Notes under the pieces: generated by a model
What the model was told of the DNA's origin: nothing
Database searches by the model: none
Seen by the model: only the letters and a program-made list of their open reading frames with translations
In this document: in pieces, positions 17,215-25,411 of the stretch
How the letters are laid out: every line of letters starts with the position of its first letter
Numbering within the stretch: the stretch's first letter is position 1
Made by a program: the position numbers and the translations under genes
NCBI RefSeq assembly: GCF_014837165.1
Contig: NZ_JACSPM010000003.1
Coordinates: 407,994 to 471,993, forward strand
Direction of reading: 5' to 3'
Length of the DNA: 64,000 bases
Source of the DNA: Microbacterium gallinarum
Lineage (GTDB): Bacteria; Actinomycetota; Actinomycetes; Actinomycetales; Microbacteriaceae

Positions 17215-17261
17215 ACCTCGAGACCCCGCGACCGCCCAGCACCTGGCCGGCCGTCCACCCC

Positions 17262-17477
17262 ATGTACGTCCCGCCCAATCCCCACGAGGAGGAGCAGGCC
17301 GATCTGAAGGACGGCCGGCACAAGGACAAGCCCCTGAGCAATCCGGGCCGCGGGCTTCTCGGGCTGCTGCTCGCCCGGTACGCCGGGCCGGGGCATCCCG
17401 ACCCCGTCACCTACGCCGACGCGTACGACGTCCTGCAGGCGCACGGGCTGGACCTGTTCTACCCGAAGCGAAGCTGA
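17262..17477 (+). CDS. Hypothetical protein, 71 aa
   Basis: A small acidic-then-hydrophobic protein starting 'MYVPPNPHEEEQADLKDG', with a middle 'GLLGLLLARYAGPGHPDPV' segment and an ordered-looking end 'YADAYDVLQAHGLDLFYP'. No family is recognised. There is no convincing ribosome binding site or -10-like box at the normal position before ATG 17262, so the start is uncertain; the frame is open and codon use is ordinary for this genome. It lies 47 bp after the TetR stop and could be co-transcribed. A convergent terminator follows it. Confidence 0.55.
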   Translation: MYVPPNPHEEEQADLKDGRHKDKPLSNPGRGLLGLLLARYAGPGHPDPVTYADAYDVLQAHGLDLFYPKRS

Positions 17478-17511
17478 TGCCGCCGGTGGGCGTGGGTCGG
17501 GCATGACGAAC

Positions 17512-17542
17512 GGCCGAGCGGATGCCTCCGCCCGGCCCTTTC
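17512..17542. terminator. Bidirectional terminator between the hypothetical gene and bkdC
   Basis: Stem GGCCGAGCGGA / TCCGCCCGGCC (one G-T pair) around a TGCC loop, followed on the plus strand by CCTTTCC. It sits between two convergent genes. Confidence 0.65.
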
Positions 17543-17569
17543 CGTCGTTCCGCGGTCCGCGGTCGGCGG

Positions 17570-18940
17570 TCAGCGCAGCAGCATGGCGCGACCCGGCTCG
17601 CGCAACACGTCGGCGACCTCGACCATGAAGCGCGACCCCTGCTCGCCGTCGACCAGGCGGTGGTCGAACGACAGCGCGAGCGTCATGACGTCGCGCAGCG
17701 CGATCTCGCCGCGGTGCTCCCACGGCTGACGCCGCACGGCGCCCAGCGCCAGGATTCCGGCTTCACCCGGATTGAGGATGGGCGTGCCTGCGTCGACGCC
17801 GAAGACGCCGACGTTCGTGATCGAGAACGTGCCGCCCATCATGTCGGCCGGCGGCGTCTTGCCCGCGCGCGCCGTCTCGGCGAGGGTGCGGATCGCGTCG
17901 GCCAGCTCGACCAGCGTGAGGTCCTGCGCGTCGCGGATGTTCGGCACCACGAGGCCGCGGCCGGTCGCCGCGGCGATGCCCAGGTTGACGTAGTGGTGCT
18001 GGACGATCTCGCCGGCGGCGTCGTCCCAGCGCGAGTTCAGCTCGGGGTGCCGGGCGAGCGCGAGGCACACGGCCTTGGCTGCCACAGCCATCACGCCGAT
18101 CTTGTGCTCCTGCAGCGAGCGGTCGGCCTTGAGCGATGTGATGAGCTCGGTCGTCGCGGTGACGTCGACGGTGAGGAACGTCGTCACGTGCGGCGCGGTG
18201 AACGCACTGCGCACCATCGCCTGGGCGGTGTGCTTGCGCACTCCGCGGATGGGCGTGCGCGTGGTGCGCTCCCCCGTGGCGGCCTGCGTGCGCAGCTCGG
18301 GCAGGAACTCGGGCTCCGGCGCGGGTGCCGCCGTGACCGGCGTCGCCCCGACGCGGTGGGCGTAGGCCTCGACATCCGCTCGGGAGATGATCCCATTGGC
18401 GCCGCTGGCTTCGACCAGCGCGAGGTCGACTCCCAGCTGCTTCGCGAAGAGTCGCACCGGCGGCGTCGAGCGAGGTCGCTCGAGCGGTTGCTCGGGAGCG
18501 ACCTGGATGGCGTCGTGCGGAGCGGCTTCGAGCACAGCGGTGTCGGATGCCGCCGGCCGGCCGGCGACCGCGCGCGAGCGCCTCTGCGGACGGGCGCTGC
18601 CGCGCGGAGCGGCGCCGTAGCCGACGAGGTTGGGCTCCGCCTTGGCGGGCTCCTCGCTCAGCTGCATCTCGGCTGCCGGAGCGGGCGAAGAGGCGCTGTC
18701 GCCGCCGAGGTCGAACGAGATGAGCACCGAGCCCACCTCGACGACGTCACCGGCGGCCGCGTGCAGCTTCGTGATCTTCCCGGCGTGCGGCGACGGAAGC
18801 TCGACGACGGCCTTGGCCGTCTCGACCTCGGCGATCGTCTGATTGAGGGTGACGGTGTCGCCTTCCTGGACGAGCCACGCGACGATCTCGGCCTCGGGAA
18901 GCCCCTCGCCGAGGTCGGGGAGTCTGAAGTCCTCGATCAC
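17570..18940 (-). CDS. bkdC: Branched-chain 2-oxoacid dehydrogenase E2 (dihydrolipoyl acyltransferase)
   Basis: A 456-residue core subunit that carries the acyl group from E1 to CoA. The N-terminal lipoyl domain has 'EVETAKAVVELPSPHAG' with the lipoylated Lys at about residue 43. A Pro/Ala-rich linker leads to a peripheral-subunit-binding domain ('FAKQLGVDLALVEASGANG'), and the catalytic domain ends with 'SFDHRLVDG' (catalytic His near 427). Only one lipoyl domain is present. GTG 18940 overlaps the E1-beta stop (GTGA). The E3 dihydrolipoyl dehydrogenase is not in the window. Adjacency to the leucine-type acyl-CoA operon supports branched-chain substrates rather than pyruvate. Confidence 0.9.
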   Translation of the reverse strand: MIEDFRLPDLGEGLPEAEIVAWLVQEGDTVTLNQTIAEVETAKAVVELPSPHAGKITKLHAAAGDVVEVGSVLISFDLGGDSASSPAPAAEMQLSEEPAKAEPNLVGYGAAPRGSARPQRRSRAVAGRPAASDTAVLEAAPHDAIQVAPEQPLERPRSTPPVRLFAKQLGVDLALVEASGANGIISRADVEAYAHRVGATPVTAAPAPEPEFLPELRTQAATGERTTRTPIRGVRKHTAQAMVRSAFTAPHVTTFLTVDVTATTELITSLKADRSLQEHKIGVMAVAAKAVCLALARHPELNSRWDDAAGEIVQHHYVNLGIAAATGRGLVVPNIRDAQDLTLVELADAIRTLAETARAGKTPPADMMGGTFSITNVGVFGVDAGTPILNPGEAGILALGAVRRQPWEHRGEIALRDVMTLALSFDHRLVDGEQGSRFMVEVADVLREPGRAMLLR

Positions 18941-19998
18941 AGCACGCCTCCCGTCATGCTCGAGCCGCGCCCGCCGTCGGACATGCCGAGCTCCTCGAAG
19001 GCGCTCATGCTGTTCGGGCGGTCCATCACGCGGTCGACGGCATCCAGGATGCGGTCGAGATCGGGGATGAAGTGCTTCTCGAGCTTGGCCGGCGGATACG
19101 GGATGTCGTGGCCGGTGACCCGCTGCGGAGCGGCCTCGAGGTAGTTGAAGCATCGCTCGGTCACGCTCGCGACGAGCTCTGCCCCGACGCCCGCCTCGCG
19201 GGCTGCCTCATGCGTGACGACGACGCGGCCGGTCTTGCGCACCGAGGCCGTCACCGTGCGGTAGTCGACGGGCGAGATCGAGCGCAGGTCGATGACCTCG
19301 ATCGACACGCCGTCGTCCTCGGCTGCGGTCGCGGCATCCATCGCCGTCGCCACCTGCGAGCCGTACGTGAGCAGCGTGACGTCGCTGCCCTCGCGGACCA
19401 CGCGCGCCAGGCCCATCGGCGGGGCGTCGGCGAGGTCGACGTCGAGGTCGACCTCCCCCTTCGTGTGGTAGAGCTTCTTCGGCTCGAAGTAGACGACCGG
19501 GTCGTTGGACGCGATGGCCTGACGCAGCATCACATAGGCGTCCTGCGGGTTGGAGACCGCGATGACCCGGAGCCCCGACGTGTGCACGAAGTACGCCTCG
19601 GGAGACTCCGAGTGGTGCTCTGCCGCGCCCACGCCGCCGGCCCAAGGGATGCGGATCGTGATGGGCATCTGCACGTTGCCGCGCGTGCGGTAGTGGAGTT
19701 TGGCGACCTGGCAGACGATCTGGTCGAACGCGGGATAGACGAACCCGTCGAACTGGATCTCGACGACGGGGCGGTACCCCCGCATCGCGAGGCCCACGGC
19801 GGTGCCCATGATCCCGGATTCCGCCAGCGGGGTGTCGACGACCCGCTGCGCGCCGAATTCGTTCTGCAGCCCGTCGGTGATGCGGAACACCCCGCCGAGC
19901 TTGCCGATGTCCTCGCCCATGACGAGCACCTTCGGGTCGTCGGCCATCGCGCGACGAAGACCCTCGTTGATGGCCTTGGCCATGGTGAGCTGGGTCAT
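18937..19998 (-). CDS. bkdB: Branched-chain 2-oxoacid dehydrogenase E1 beta subunit
   Basis: A 353-residue transketolase-like subunit. It shows 'VLVMGEDIGKLGGVFRIT', 'RVVDTPLAESGIMGTAVGLAMRGYRPV' and 'IQFDGFVYPAFDQIVCQ', all typical of E1-beta, followed by the C-terminal domain 'EVIDLRSISPVDYRTV'. With E1-alpha it decarboxylates branched 2-oxoacids on thiamine diphosphate and reductively acylates E2. ATG 19998 overlaps the E1-alpha stop (ATGA). A second in-frame ATG at 19983 is an alternative start. Confidence 0.92.
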   Translation of the reverse strand: MTQLTMAKAINEGLRRAMADDPKVLVMGEDIGKLGGVFRITDGLQNEFGAQRVVDTPLAESGIMGTAVGLAMRGYRPVVEIQFDGFVYPAFDQIVCQVAKLHYRTRGNVQMPITIRIPWAGGVGAAEHHSESPEAYFVHTSGLRVIAVSNPQDAYVMLRQAIASNDPVVYFEPKKLYHTKGEVDLDVDLADAPPMGLARVVREGSDVTLLTYGSQVATAMDAATAAEDDGVSIEVIDLRSISPVDYRTVTASVRKTGRVVVTHEAAREAGVGAELVASVTERCFNYLEAAPQRVTGHDIPYPPAKLEKHFIPDLDRILDAVDRVMDRPNSMSAFEELGMSDGGRGSSMTGGVL

Positions 19999-21125
19999 CG
20001 CGCCACCGCCTCGTCCTCGGTCGCGAAGCCGTCGAGGTACGCGCCGAACCACGCGCGCTGCTCCTCGATGCCGGAGTGCGGCTCGGCGTACACGTTGTCG
20101 AGCACCGTGATGGGGTCGCGGGTGACCGCACCCTGTGCCGCGGCCCGGACTTCGGCCGCGAGGGCGTCGGCGTCGGCCGCGACGCTCGCCGCGAACTCGT
20201 CGTCGAACTCGCCCTGGGCACGCAGCAGCGCCTCGACGCGTGCGATCGGGTCGCGGCCCTTCCAGCGCTCGACCTCCTCCTTGTCGCGGTAGCGCGTGGG
20301 GTCGTCGGAGGTGGTGTGGGGCCCGATCCGATAGGTCACCGCCTCGATGAACGCAGGGCCGTTGCCCTTGCGCGCGTTGTCGACCGCCCAACGCATCGCG
20401 GCGAGGCAGGCGAGGACGTCATTGCCGTCGACGCGCATGCTGGGGATGCCGAAGCCCGGCGCGCGGCCTGCGATCGGGAACTTCGCCTGCACCGTGACGG
20501 GCTCGGAGATCGCCCACTGGTTGTTGCTGCACACGAACACGACGGGCGCTCCGTACGAGGCGGCGAAGACCATCGCCTCGTTGACGTCGCCCTGGCTCGA
20601 CGCGCCGTCGCCGAAGTAGGCGGCGGCGACCTGGTCGGTTCCGTCGCGCTGGATGCCCATCGCGTAGCCCACCGCGTGCAGCGACTGTGCTCCGATGATG
20701 ATCTGCTGCGACGCCGTGTTGATGTCGTAGGGGTCGTACGTCGAGTGCTCCTCGCCGCGCCAGGCGAGCACGTAGTCGGCGGGCTTGGCGCCTCGGGCGA
20801 AGACCACGCCGGTCTCGCGGTAGCTCGGGAAGGCGAAGTCGTCGGCGCGGAGCCCGCGCGCCGTGCCGATCTGTGTGGCCTCCTGGCCCTGGCACGGCGG
20901 CCAGAGCGCCAACTGGCCCTGGCGTTGAAGGGCGACGCCCTCGCTGTCGATGCGCCGGAGCAGCACCATGTCGCGGTAGAGCGCGCGCAGGGCGGCGGCA
21001 TCCACATCCGCGACCCAGCGGTCGAGATCGGGATCGGCGATCCGCTCGCCGTCGGGGGTCACCAGCCGGGCGACGTCTTCGGTGTCTGTCGCAAGATCGG
21101 CGGTCGGGGTCAGGGTGTGCGTCAT
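19995..21125 (-). CDS. bkdA: Branched-chain 2-oxoacid dehydrogenase E1 alpha subunit
   Basis: A 376-residue thiamine-diphosphate-binding subunit. It shows 'LWPPCQGQEATQIGTARGL', the ThDP/Mg motif 'YFGDGASSQGDVNEAMVFA' continuing to 'CSNNQWAIS', and the phosphorylation-loop-like 'YRIGPHTTSDDPTRYR'. The ATG at 21125 is preferred over an ATG six bases upstream because GAGGAG is then at 8-nt spacing instead of 2. First gene of the bkdABC operon. The upstream region shared with the Lrp-type regulator contains CTCAAGC repeats that are likely operators. Confidence 0.9.
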   Translation of the reverse strand: MTHTLTPTADLATDTEDVARLVTPDGERIADPDLDRWVADVDAAALRALYRDMVLLRRIDSEGVALQRQGQLALWPPCQGQEATQIGTARGLRADDFAFPSYRETGVVFARGAKPADYVLAWRGEEHSTYDPYDINTASQQIIIGAQSLHAVGYAMGIQRDGTDQVAAAYFGDGASSQGDVNEAMVFAASYGAPVVFVCSNNQWAISEPVTVQAKFPIAGRAPGFGIPSMRVDGNDVLACLAAMRWAVDNARKGNGPAFIEAVTYRIGPHTTSDDPTRYRDKEEVERWKGRDPIARVEALLRAQGEFDDEFAASVAADADALAAEVRAAAQGAVTRDPITVLDNVYAEPHSGIEEQRAWFGAYLDGFATEDEAVAR

Positions 21126-21224
21126 CGCCATCACTCCTCGGTGCAACCCTCCCTCGTGAGGAGGTGCGTCGTGGTTCACCGGCAGCTTCGCCGGTAGCCC
21201 GAGAGTACGTCGACATCGCACCTC

Positions 21225-21278
21225 GCTCAAGCATTCACGATCTGCTTGAGCATGTTGACAACTAACCACCACTCAAGC
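21225..21278. promoter_or_regulatory. Lrp/AsnC-type operator candidates between bkdA and its regulator
   Basis: GCTCAAGC (21225-21232) and GCTTGAGC (21244-21251) form a perfect 8-bp inverted repeat with an 11-bp spacer. A third half-site, CTCAAGC, lies at 21272-21278 next to the regulator's -10-like TAACGT (21284-21289). Repeated half-sites over a divergent promoter fit octameric Lrp-type binding. Inferred from symmetry and position. Confidence 0.6.
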
Positions 21279-21297
21279 CGTGCTAACGTTTCGCACT

Positions 21298-21771
21298 ATG
21301 AGTGCCCTCGATCACGTCGACCTGGAGCTTCTCGCCGCGCTCTCCGCCGACCCGCGAGCCACCGTCGTCGCGCTCGCCGAGCGGCTCGGTCTTTCGCGCA
21401 ACACCGTCCAGGCCCGCATGGCGCGACTGGAGCGGTCCGGCGTGTTCCTCTCGTACGAGCGGGCCATCTCGTCGTCGTCGCTCGGCTACCCGATCGAGGC
21501 CTTCATCAGCGTCATCGTGCGGCAGGCCGACCTGCCGCGGATTACCGCCGAGCTCGCGCGCGTCCCGGAGATCGTGCAGGCGCACGGGCTGTCCGGTCAG
21601 GTGGATCTGCTCGTGCGGGTCGCGTGCCGCGACACCCAGCACCTCTTCGACACCGATGCCCGGATCCTCGCGATCGAGGGCGTCGAGCGCACCGAGACCT
21701 CGCTCGTCATGGGCGAGGTCATCCCCCATCGCGTGATGCCGCTCATGGAGCTCGCCCGCCGCGAGTCCTGA
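21298..21771 (+). CDS. Lrp/AsnC family transcriptional regulator (BkdR-like)
   Basis: A 157-residue feast/famine regulator. The HTH lies in 'DLELLAALSADPRATVVALAERLGLSRNTVQARMARLERSGV' (about residues 7-48) and the RAM ligand-sensing domain follows from about residue 65 to 145 ('FISVIVRQADLPRI', 'VRVACRDTQHLFD'). It is divergent from bkdABC, like BkdR regulators that sense branched-chain amino acids in other bacteria; that role is inferred. The ATG at 21298 has no ribosome binding site and has TAACGT eight bases upstream, suggesting leaderless translation; an in-frame GTG 18 bases upstream is less likely. Confidence 0.9.
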   Translation: MSALDHVDLELLAALSADPRATVVALAERLGLSRNTVQARMARLERSGVFLSYERAISSSSLGYPIEAFISVIVRQADLPRITAELARVPEIVQAHGLSGQVDLLVRVACRDTQHLFDTDARILAIEGVERTETSLVMGEVIPHRVMPLMELARRES

Positions 21772-21782
21772 GCCTCACCCGA

Positions 21783-22784
21783 TCAGGGCAGGGGGACGGA
21801 TGCCGCGGCCGGCGTCGGCGGCTGTGCGGACGCCCGTCGCAGGTCGTCCACCTTCACGAGGATCACTCCTGCGAGGATGAGCGCTCCCCCGGCGAACTGG
21901 ATCGGCGCGGGCACCTCGGCGAGGAACACCCACGCGAAGCCGAGGGCGAACAGCACCTCCGAGAGACCGACGAACGACGCGACGCGCGACCCGATGCGCG
22001 GCACGGCCATCACACCGAGTGCATAGCCGAGCGTCGTGGCGACCGCCGCCACCCACAGAAGCGGAACGAACCACGGCACCTCGACGCCGGCGAGTACGAC
22101 GGAGACCGCCGGAGCGTCGAACGGCATCGCACCCGTGAGGCAGAGCACGCCCATCATCGCCGCGCCCACGAGCAGGCCGCTCGCCGCGAGGGCCAGCGGA
22201 GGCAGATCGTCGCCGGCGCGCTCGGAGATGACGAAGTAGGCGCACACGCACACCGCTGCGGCGAGGGCGAGGAGCGTGCCGATCAGGTCGAACGAGGCAC
22301 CGGAGATGTCGACGACGAGGATCAGCCCGACCACCGCGACCGCGGACCCCCAGAGCACCAGGGCCGACGGTGCCCTGCGCGTGCGGAGCCAGACGAATCC
22401 GACGAGCATGACCGGCGCGAGGTACTGGATCAGCAGGGCGACGGCCACCGGCATCCGCTGCATCGCAGAGAAGAAGAAGAGCTGGCACCCGAGCACGGGC
22501 ATGAGGCCGAACCCGAGGATCAGCCTCCAGTGCTGCCGCAGGAACCGGGGGTTGCGGCCGATGGCTCGGAAGACGGCGGGCGAGAGGATCAGCCCGGCCA
22601 CCCCCATGCGCACGAGGAGTGCCGCGCCCAGCGACCAGCCGTTCTCGAGCAGGGGCTTGATGAACGGCCCGCTCGACGAGAAGGCCAGAGCGGACGCGAC
22701 CGCCATGATGAGCCCGGTGGTGCGAAGACGCGAGGACGCCGCGACCGGCGCGATCACCGGAAGCGAGGCGGTCGAAACGGTCAT
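21783..22784 (-). CDS. EamA/DMT superfamily transporter
   Basis: About 333 residues with ten predicted hydrophobic helices in two EamA repeats (roughly 20-150 and 165-305), including 'FSSSGPFIKPLLENGWS', 'QYLAPVMLVGFVWL' and the second-repeat 'EVLFALGFAWVFLAE'. Family members export amino acids and related metabolites; the cargo is unknown. Both ATG 22784 and ATG 22793 lack a good ribosome binding site and a normally spaced -10 box, so the start is uncertain. It is convergent with the Lrp gene (stops 12 bp apart) and divergent from the CGNR gene. Confidence 0.85.
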   Translation of the reverse strand: MTVSTASLPVIAPVAASSRLRTTGLIMAVASALAFSSSGPFIKPLLENGWSLGAALLVRMGVAGLILSPAVFRAIGRNPRFLRQHWRLILGFGLMPVLGCQLFFFSAMQRMPVAVALLIQYLAPVMLVGFVWLRTRRAPSALVLWGSAVAVVGLILVVDISGASFDLIGTLLALAAAVCVCAYFVISERAGDDLPPLALAASGLLVGAAMMGVLCLTGAMPFDAPAVSVVLAGVEVPWFVPLLWVAAVATTLGYALGVMAVPRIGSRVASFVGLSEVLFALGFAWVFLAEVPAPIQFAGGALILAGVILVKVDDLRRASAQPPTPAAASVPLP

Positions 22785-22858
22785 GGGCGGCATCCGACTG
22801 TCAGGAGTGAAGTGTGCTTACACTGGTGACGGTATCGGAGAGTATGTCAGGAGTCAAC

Positions 22859-23413
22859 ATGGTTTTCATTCATGACACGAAACGCACCCTCGTGATGGTC
22901 GTCGACCTCGTCAACACGCTTCCCGGATACGACGGCGAAGACACCCTGCAGTCGCCCGACGACCTGCGCGAGTTCCTCCTCACGAACCCCTACACCGGTA
23001 CGATCCGGCTCGACGACGACGAGGTCGCGGCGGTGCGTGCGGTTCGCGCTCGACTGCGCGAGCTGTGGGCCGTCGACCGCGCCGGCGCGGTCCCGCTCGT
23101 CAACGCCATGCTCGCCGACGGGCAGGCCCTTCCCCGCCTCGTCATCCACGACGAGTACGACTGGCACATCCACGCCACGTCCGACGACTCGCCGCTCGCC
23201 ACGCGCATGATGGTCGAGGCGGCGATGGCGTTCGTCGACGTCATCCGCTCCGACGAGTACGAGCGGGTGCGCGTGTGCGCGGCCGACGACTGCGACGCCG
23301 TCTACATCGACTACTCGAAGAACGGGTCGAAGCGCTACTGCGACACCGGCAACTGCGGCAACCGCATGAACGTCATCGCGTACCGGGCTCGGAAGGCGCA
23401 AGAAACGCCCTGA
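22859..23413 (+). CDS. CGNR zinc finger / ABATE-domain protein
   Basis: A 184-residue putative regulator. The N-terminal roughly 130 residues ('LVNTLPGYDGEDTLQSPDDL', 'AVRAVRARLRELWAVD') match the ABATE (stress-induced) domain. The C-terminal zinc finger reads 'VRVCAADDCDAVYIDYSKN' then 'RYCDTGNCGNRMNVIAYRARK', containing the namesake CGNR box. Nucleic-acid binding is expected from the finger; targets are unknown. The ATG at 22859 has AGGAG five bases upstream. The last 41 bp overlap, tail to tail, the end of the alpha/beta hydrolase gene on the other strand. Confidence 0.87.
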   Translation: MVFIHDTKRTLVMVVDLVNTLPGYDGEDTLQSPDDLREFLLTNPYTGTIRLDDDEVAAVRAVRARLRELWAVDRAGAVPLVNAMLADGQALPRLVIHDEYDWHIHATSDDSPLATRMMVEAAMAFVDVIRSDEYERVRVCAADDCDAVYIDYSKNGSKRYCDTGNCGNRMNVIAYRARKAQETP

Positions 23414-24272
23414 TTGCCGTGGCCGCGGCCGCGGGCGTCTCGTAGTGGATGAGATGCCCGACGTCGTCGATCTCGACGAGATCGGCGTCGGGGAACAGCG
23501 TCGCGAGATGCCGCTCCGCCTCGATCGGGGTGATGTCGTCACGCACCGCCGCGACCAGCAGAGTCGGCTGCGCGATGCGCGGGGCGAACTCCCGCACGTC
23601 GTTCGACACCGAGGCGACGAACGCGTCATGCAGCACATCGCGGTCGGCGAAGCGCGAGAAGTACGTGTCGTGCTGGTCGTGGATGAAGCGACGCAGGTCG
23701 GCGTCCTTCGTCTTGGCCATCGACTCGCTCATGACGCGCACGATGAGACCGTTGCGCAGGAGCGCGTCACCGGCCCGCTTCGGCAGGCGTGCCCCCGCCC
23801 AGTAGTAGAAGACAGCAAGACGGGTCAGTAGGCCGCGCGGCCCCTCCAGCGCGGGCGCACCGATCGGGTTGACGAGGATGACGCGCGGGGTGGCCAGGCC
23901 ACCGGCGACCGCGGCCGAGACGACGATCGAGCCGAACGAGTGGCCGAGGATGACCGCGCCCGGCGAAACGGTCGCCGCGAACTCGCGCAACCAGCGGCCG
24001 TAGGTCTCGAGGTCGTGCCGCACGCCCGGAAGCGGAGGCGTCTCGCCGAAGCCGGGAAGATCGGGGGAGATGATCCGCACGTCGGGGAGGTGGGCGACGA
24101 CCGGCTCGAGGCCGTGGTGCTCGCCGCGGAAGCCGTGGACGGCGATCACGGTGGTATCCGCGTCGTGGGGTCCGTACACCCAGTACGCCGTCGTGCCGCC
24201 GAGCACCGTCGCCTCGCGCCGCTCGACGGGGATCACATCGAGCAGCGGTGCGTACGGGTTCGGGGAGGCCAC
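23373..24272 (-). CDS. Alpha/beta-fold hydrolase
   Basis: A 299-residue hydrolase. The oxyanion segment 'VIAVHGFRGEHHGLEPV' and nucleophile elbow 'ILGHSFGSIVVSAAV' (Ser near residue 112) are clear. A cap region follows, then the acid 'VAAVRDDITPIEAERHL' and the catalytic His in 'EIDDVGHLIHYETP'. No signal peptide; substrate unknown. GTG 24272 has TAGACT (24279-24284) six bases upstream and no Shine-Dalgarno, suggesting a leaderless message. Its 3' end overlaps the CGNR gene by 41 bp on the opposite strand; the overlap codes for residues in both proteins. Confidence 0.85.
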   Translation of the reverse strand: MASPNPYAPLLDVIPVERREATVLGGTTAYWVYGPHDADTTVIAVHGFRGEHHGLEPVVAHLPDVRIISPDLPGFGETPPLPGVRHDLETYGRWLREFAATVSPGAVILGHSFGSIVVSAAVAGGLATPRVILVNPIGAPALEGPRGLLTRLAVFYYWAGARLPKRAGDALLRNGLIVRVMSESMAKTKDADLRRFIHDQHDTYFSRFADRDVLHDAFVASVSNDVREFAPRIAQPTLLVAAVRDDITPIEAERHLATLFPDADLVEIDDVGHLIHYETPAAAATAIRAFLAPSEPGTR

Positions 24273-24344
24273 CGTCCGAGTCTACGAGGGCGGCGCCGGA
24301 GCGCCTCGATCGCGTTGTCGGACGGGGCCCATACCGTGTGGGGC

Positions 24345-25076
24345 ATGGATCGATGGCAGCCCGAGACACTGTCGCTGTTCGACACTCCCGAGTGGCTGCG
24401 CGTTGTCGGGGTGTTCGATCTCGAGACGACCGGGGTCGACGTGTCGGCCGACCGGATCGTGACCGCCCATGTGGGCGTCCTCGACGCCTCGGGGGCCGTC
24501 ATGAGCGCACGCGACTGGCTCGCCGATCCCGGAATCGAGATTCCAGAGGGCGCGACTGCGGTGCACGGCATCACGACGACCCACGCCCGCACGCACGGAC
24601 GCCCCGCGTCCGACGTCGTCGGCGAGGTCGTCAACGCCGTCCGAGGGCTGCTCGATGCCGGCATCCCGGTCGTCGCCTACAACGCGCCGTACGACTTCTC
24701 GCTGCTCAAGCACGAGGCGCTGCGGCACGGGATCGATCCCATCGTGGACCCCTCCCCCGTGATCGATCCGCTCGTCGTCGACAAGGCGTACGACCGCTGG
24801 CGGCGCGGCAAGCGCACCCTGTCGGTCGTCGCCGAGCACTACGCCGTGCGACTCGACGGCGCGCACGACGCCTGTGCCGATGCGGTCGCCGCGGGTCGGG
24901 TGGCTCAAGCGCTCGCCGAGCGCTTCGCGCCGTGGCTGCCGGCGACCGTGCACGAGCTCCACACACGGCAGATCGCGTGGGCGCGCGCCCAGGCGGCGAG
25001 CCTGACCGACTACTTCATCCAGATCGGGCGACTCGACCCCGAGGATCGCCTCGACGGCAGCTGGCCGATCCGCTGA
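24345..25076 (+). CDS. DEDD 3'-5' exonuclease (DnaQ/epsilon-like)
   Basis: A 243-residue 3'-5' exonuclease domain protein. Exo I 'VFDLETTGVDV' (Asp and Glu metal ligands near residues 24-26), 'TAVHGITTTHARTHGRPASD', Exo II 'VVAYNAPYDFSLL' and Exo III 'LDGAHDACADAVAAGRV' with His-x4-Asp are all present. It could proofread for a DNA polymerase or trim nucleic-acid ends; DNA polymerase III epsilon-like proteins of this length are common in actinobacteria. ATG 24345 follows TACCGT by seven bases with no ribosome binding site. It ends before a convergent terminator shared with the L31 gene. Confidence 0.9.
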   Translation: MDRWQPETLSLFDTPEWLRVVGVFDLETTGVDVSADRIVTAHVGVLDASGAVMSARDWLADPGIEIPEGATAVHGITTTHARTHGRPASDVVGEVVNAVRGLLDAGIPVVAYNAPYDFSLLKHEALRHGIDPIVDPSPVIDPLVVDKAYDRWRRGKRTLSVVAEHYAVRLDGAHDACADAVAAGRVAQALAERFAPWLPATVHELHTRQIAWARAQAASLTDYFIQIGRLDPEDRLDGSWPIR

Positions 25077-25100
25077 CTCCGGGCGTGCCCGGGAACGGCG

Positions 25101-25124
25101 AAGGCCCCGCCGAAGCGGGGCCTT
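25101..25124. terminator. Bidirectional terminator, exonuclease / L31
   Basis: Perfect 10-bp stem AAGGCCCCGC / GCGGGGCCTT with CGAA loop between the two convergent genes. Confidence 0.75.
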
Positions 25125-25137
25125 GCACGTGGGCTGC

Positions 25138-25389
25138 TTACTTGGAGCCGAAGTTCTTGAAGCGCTGGTTGAACTTCTCGACGCGACCGGCCGAGTCCAT
25201 GATGCGCTGCTTGCCCGTGTAGAACGGGTGCGACGCCGACGAGATCTCGACGTCGATGACGGGGTACTCGACGCCGTCGAGCTCGATCGTCTTGTCGCTG
25301 CTCACCGTCGAACGGGTGAGGAAGGTCTCGCCCGAGCCGAGGTCGCGGAACACGACCGCCTGGTAGTCGGGGTGGATGTCAGTCTTCAT
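25138..25389 (-). CDS. rpmE2: 50S ribosomal protein L31 type B
   Basis: An 83-residue ribosomal protein starting '[20 protein letters not shown]' and including '[19 protein letters not shown]' and the closing 'FNQRFKNF'. It lacks the CxxC zinc ligands of type A L31, so it is the zinc-independent paralogue; such paralogues are often zinc- or Zur-regulated, though no clear Zur box was recognised by eye. ATG 25389 follows AAAGGA. A leader of about 70 nt precedes the start. Confidence 0.95.
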   Translation of the reverse strand: MKTDIHPDYQAVVFRDLGSGETFLTRSTVSSDKTIELDGVEYPVIDVEISSASHPFYTGKQRIMDSAGRVEKFNQRFKNFGSK

Positions 25390-25411
25390 GGGAAGTCCTT
25401 TGAAAGTGGGC

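Noticed and set aside
21255..21260. TTGACA as -35 of the Lrp-type gene
   Set aside because: A perfect -35 word, but 23 bp from the TAACGT -10 box, too far for a standard promoter; kept only as a possible coincidence.
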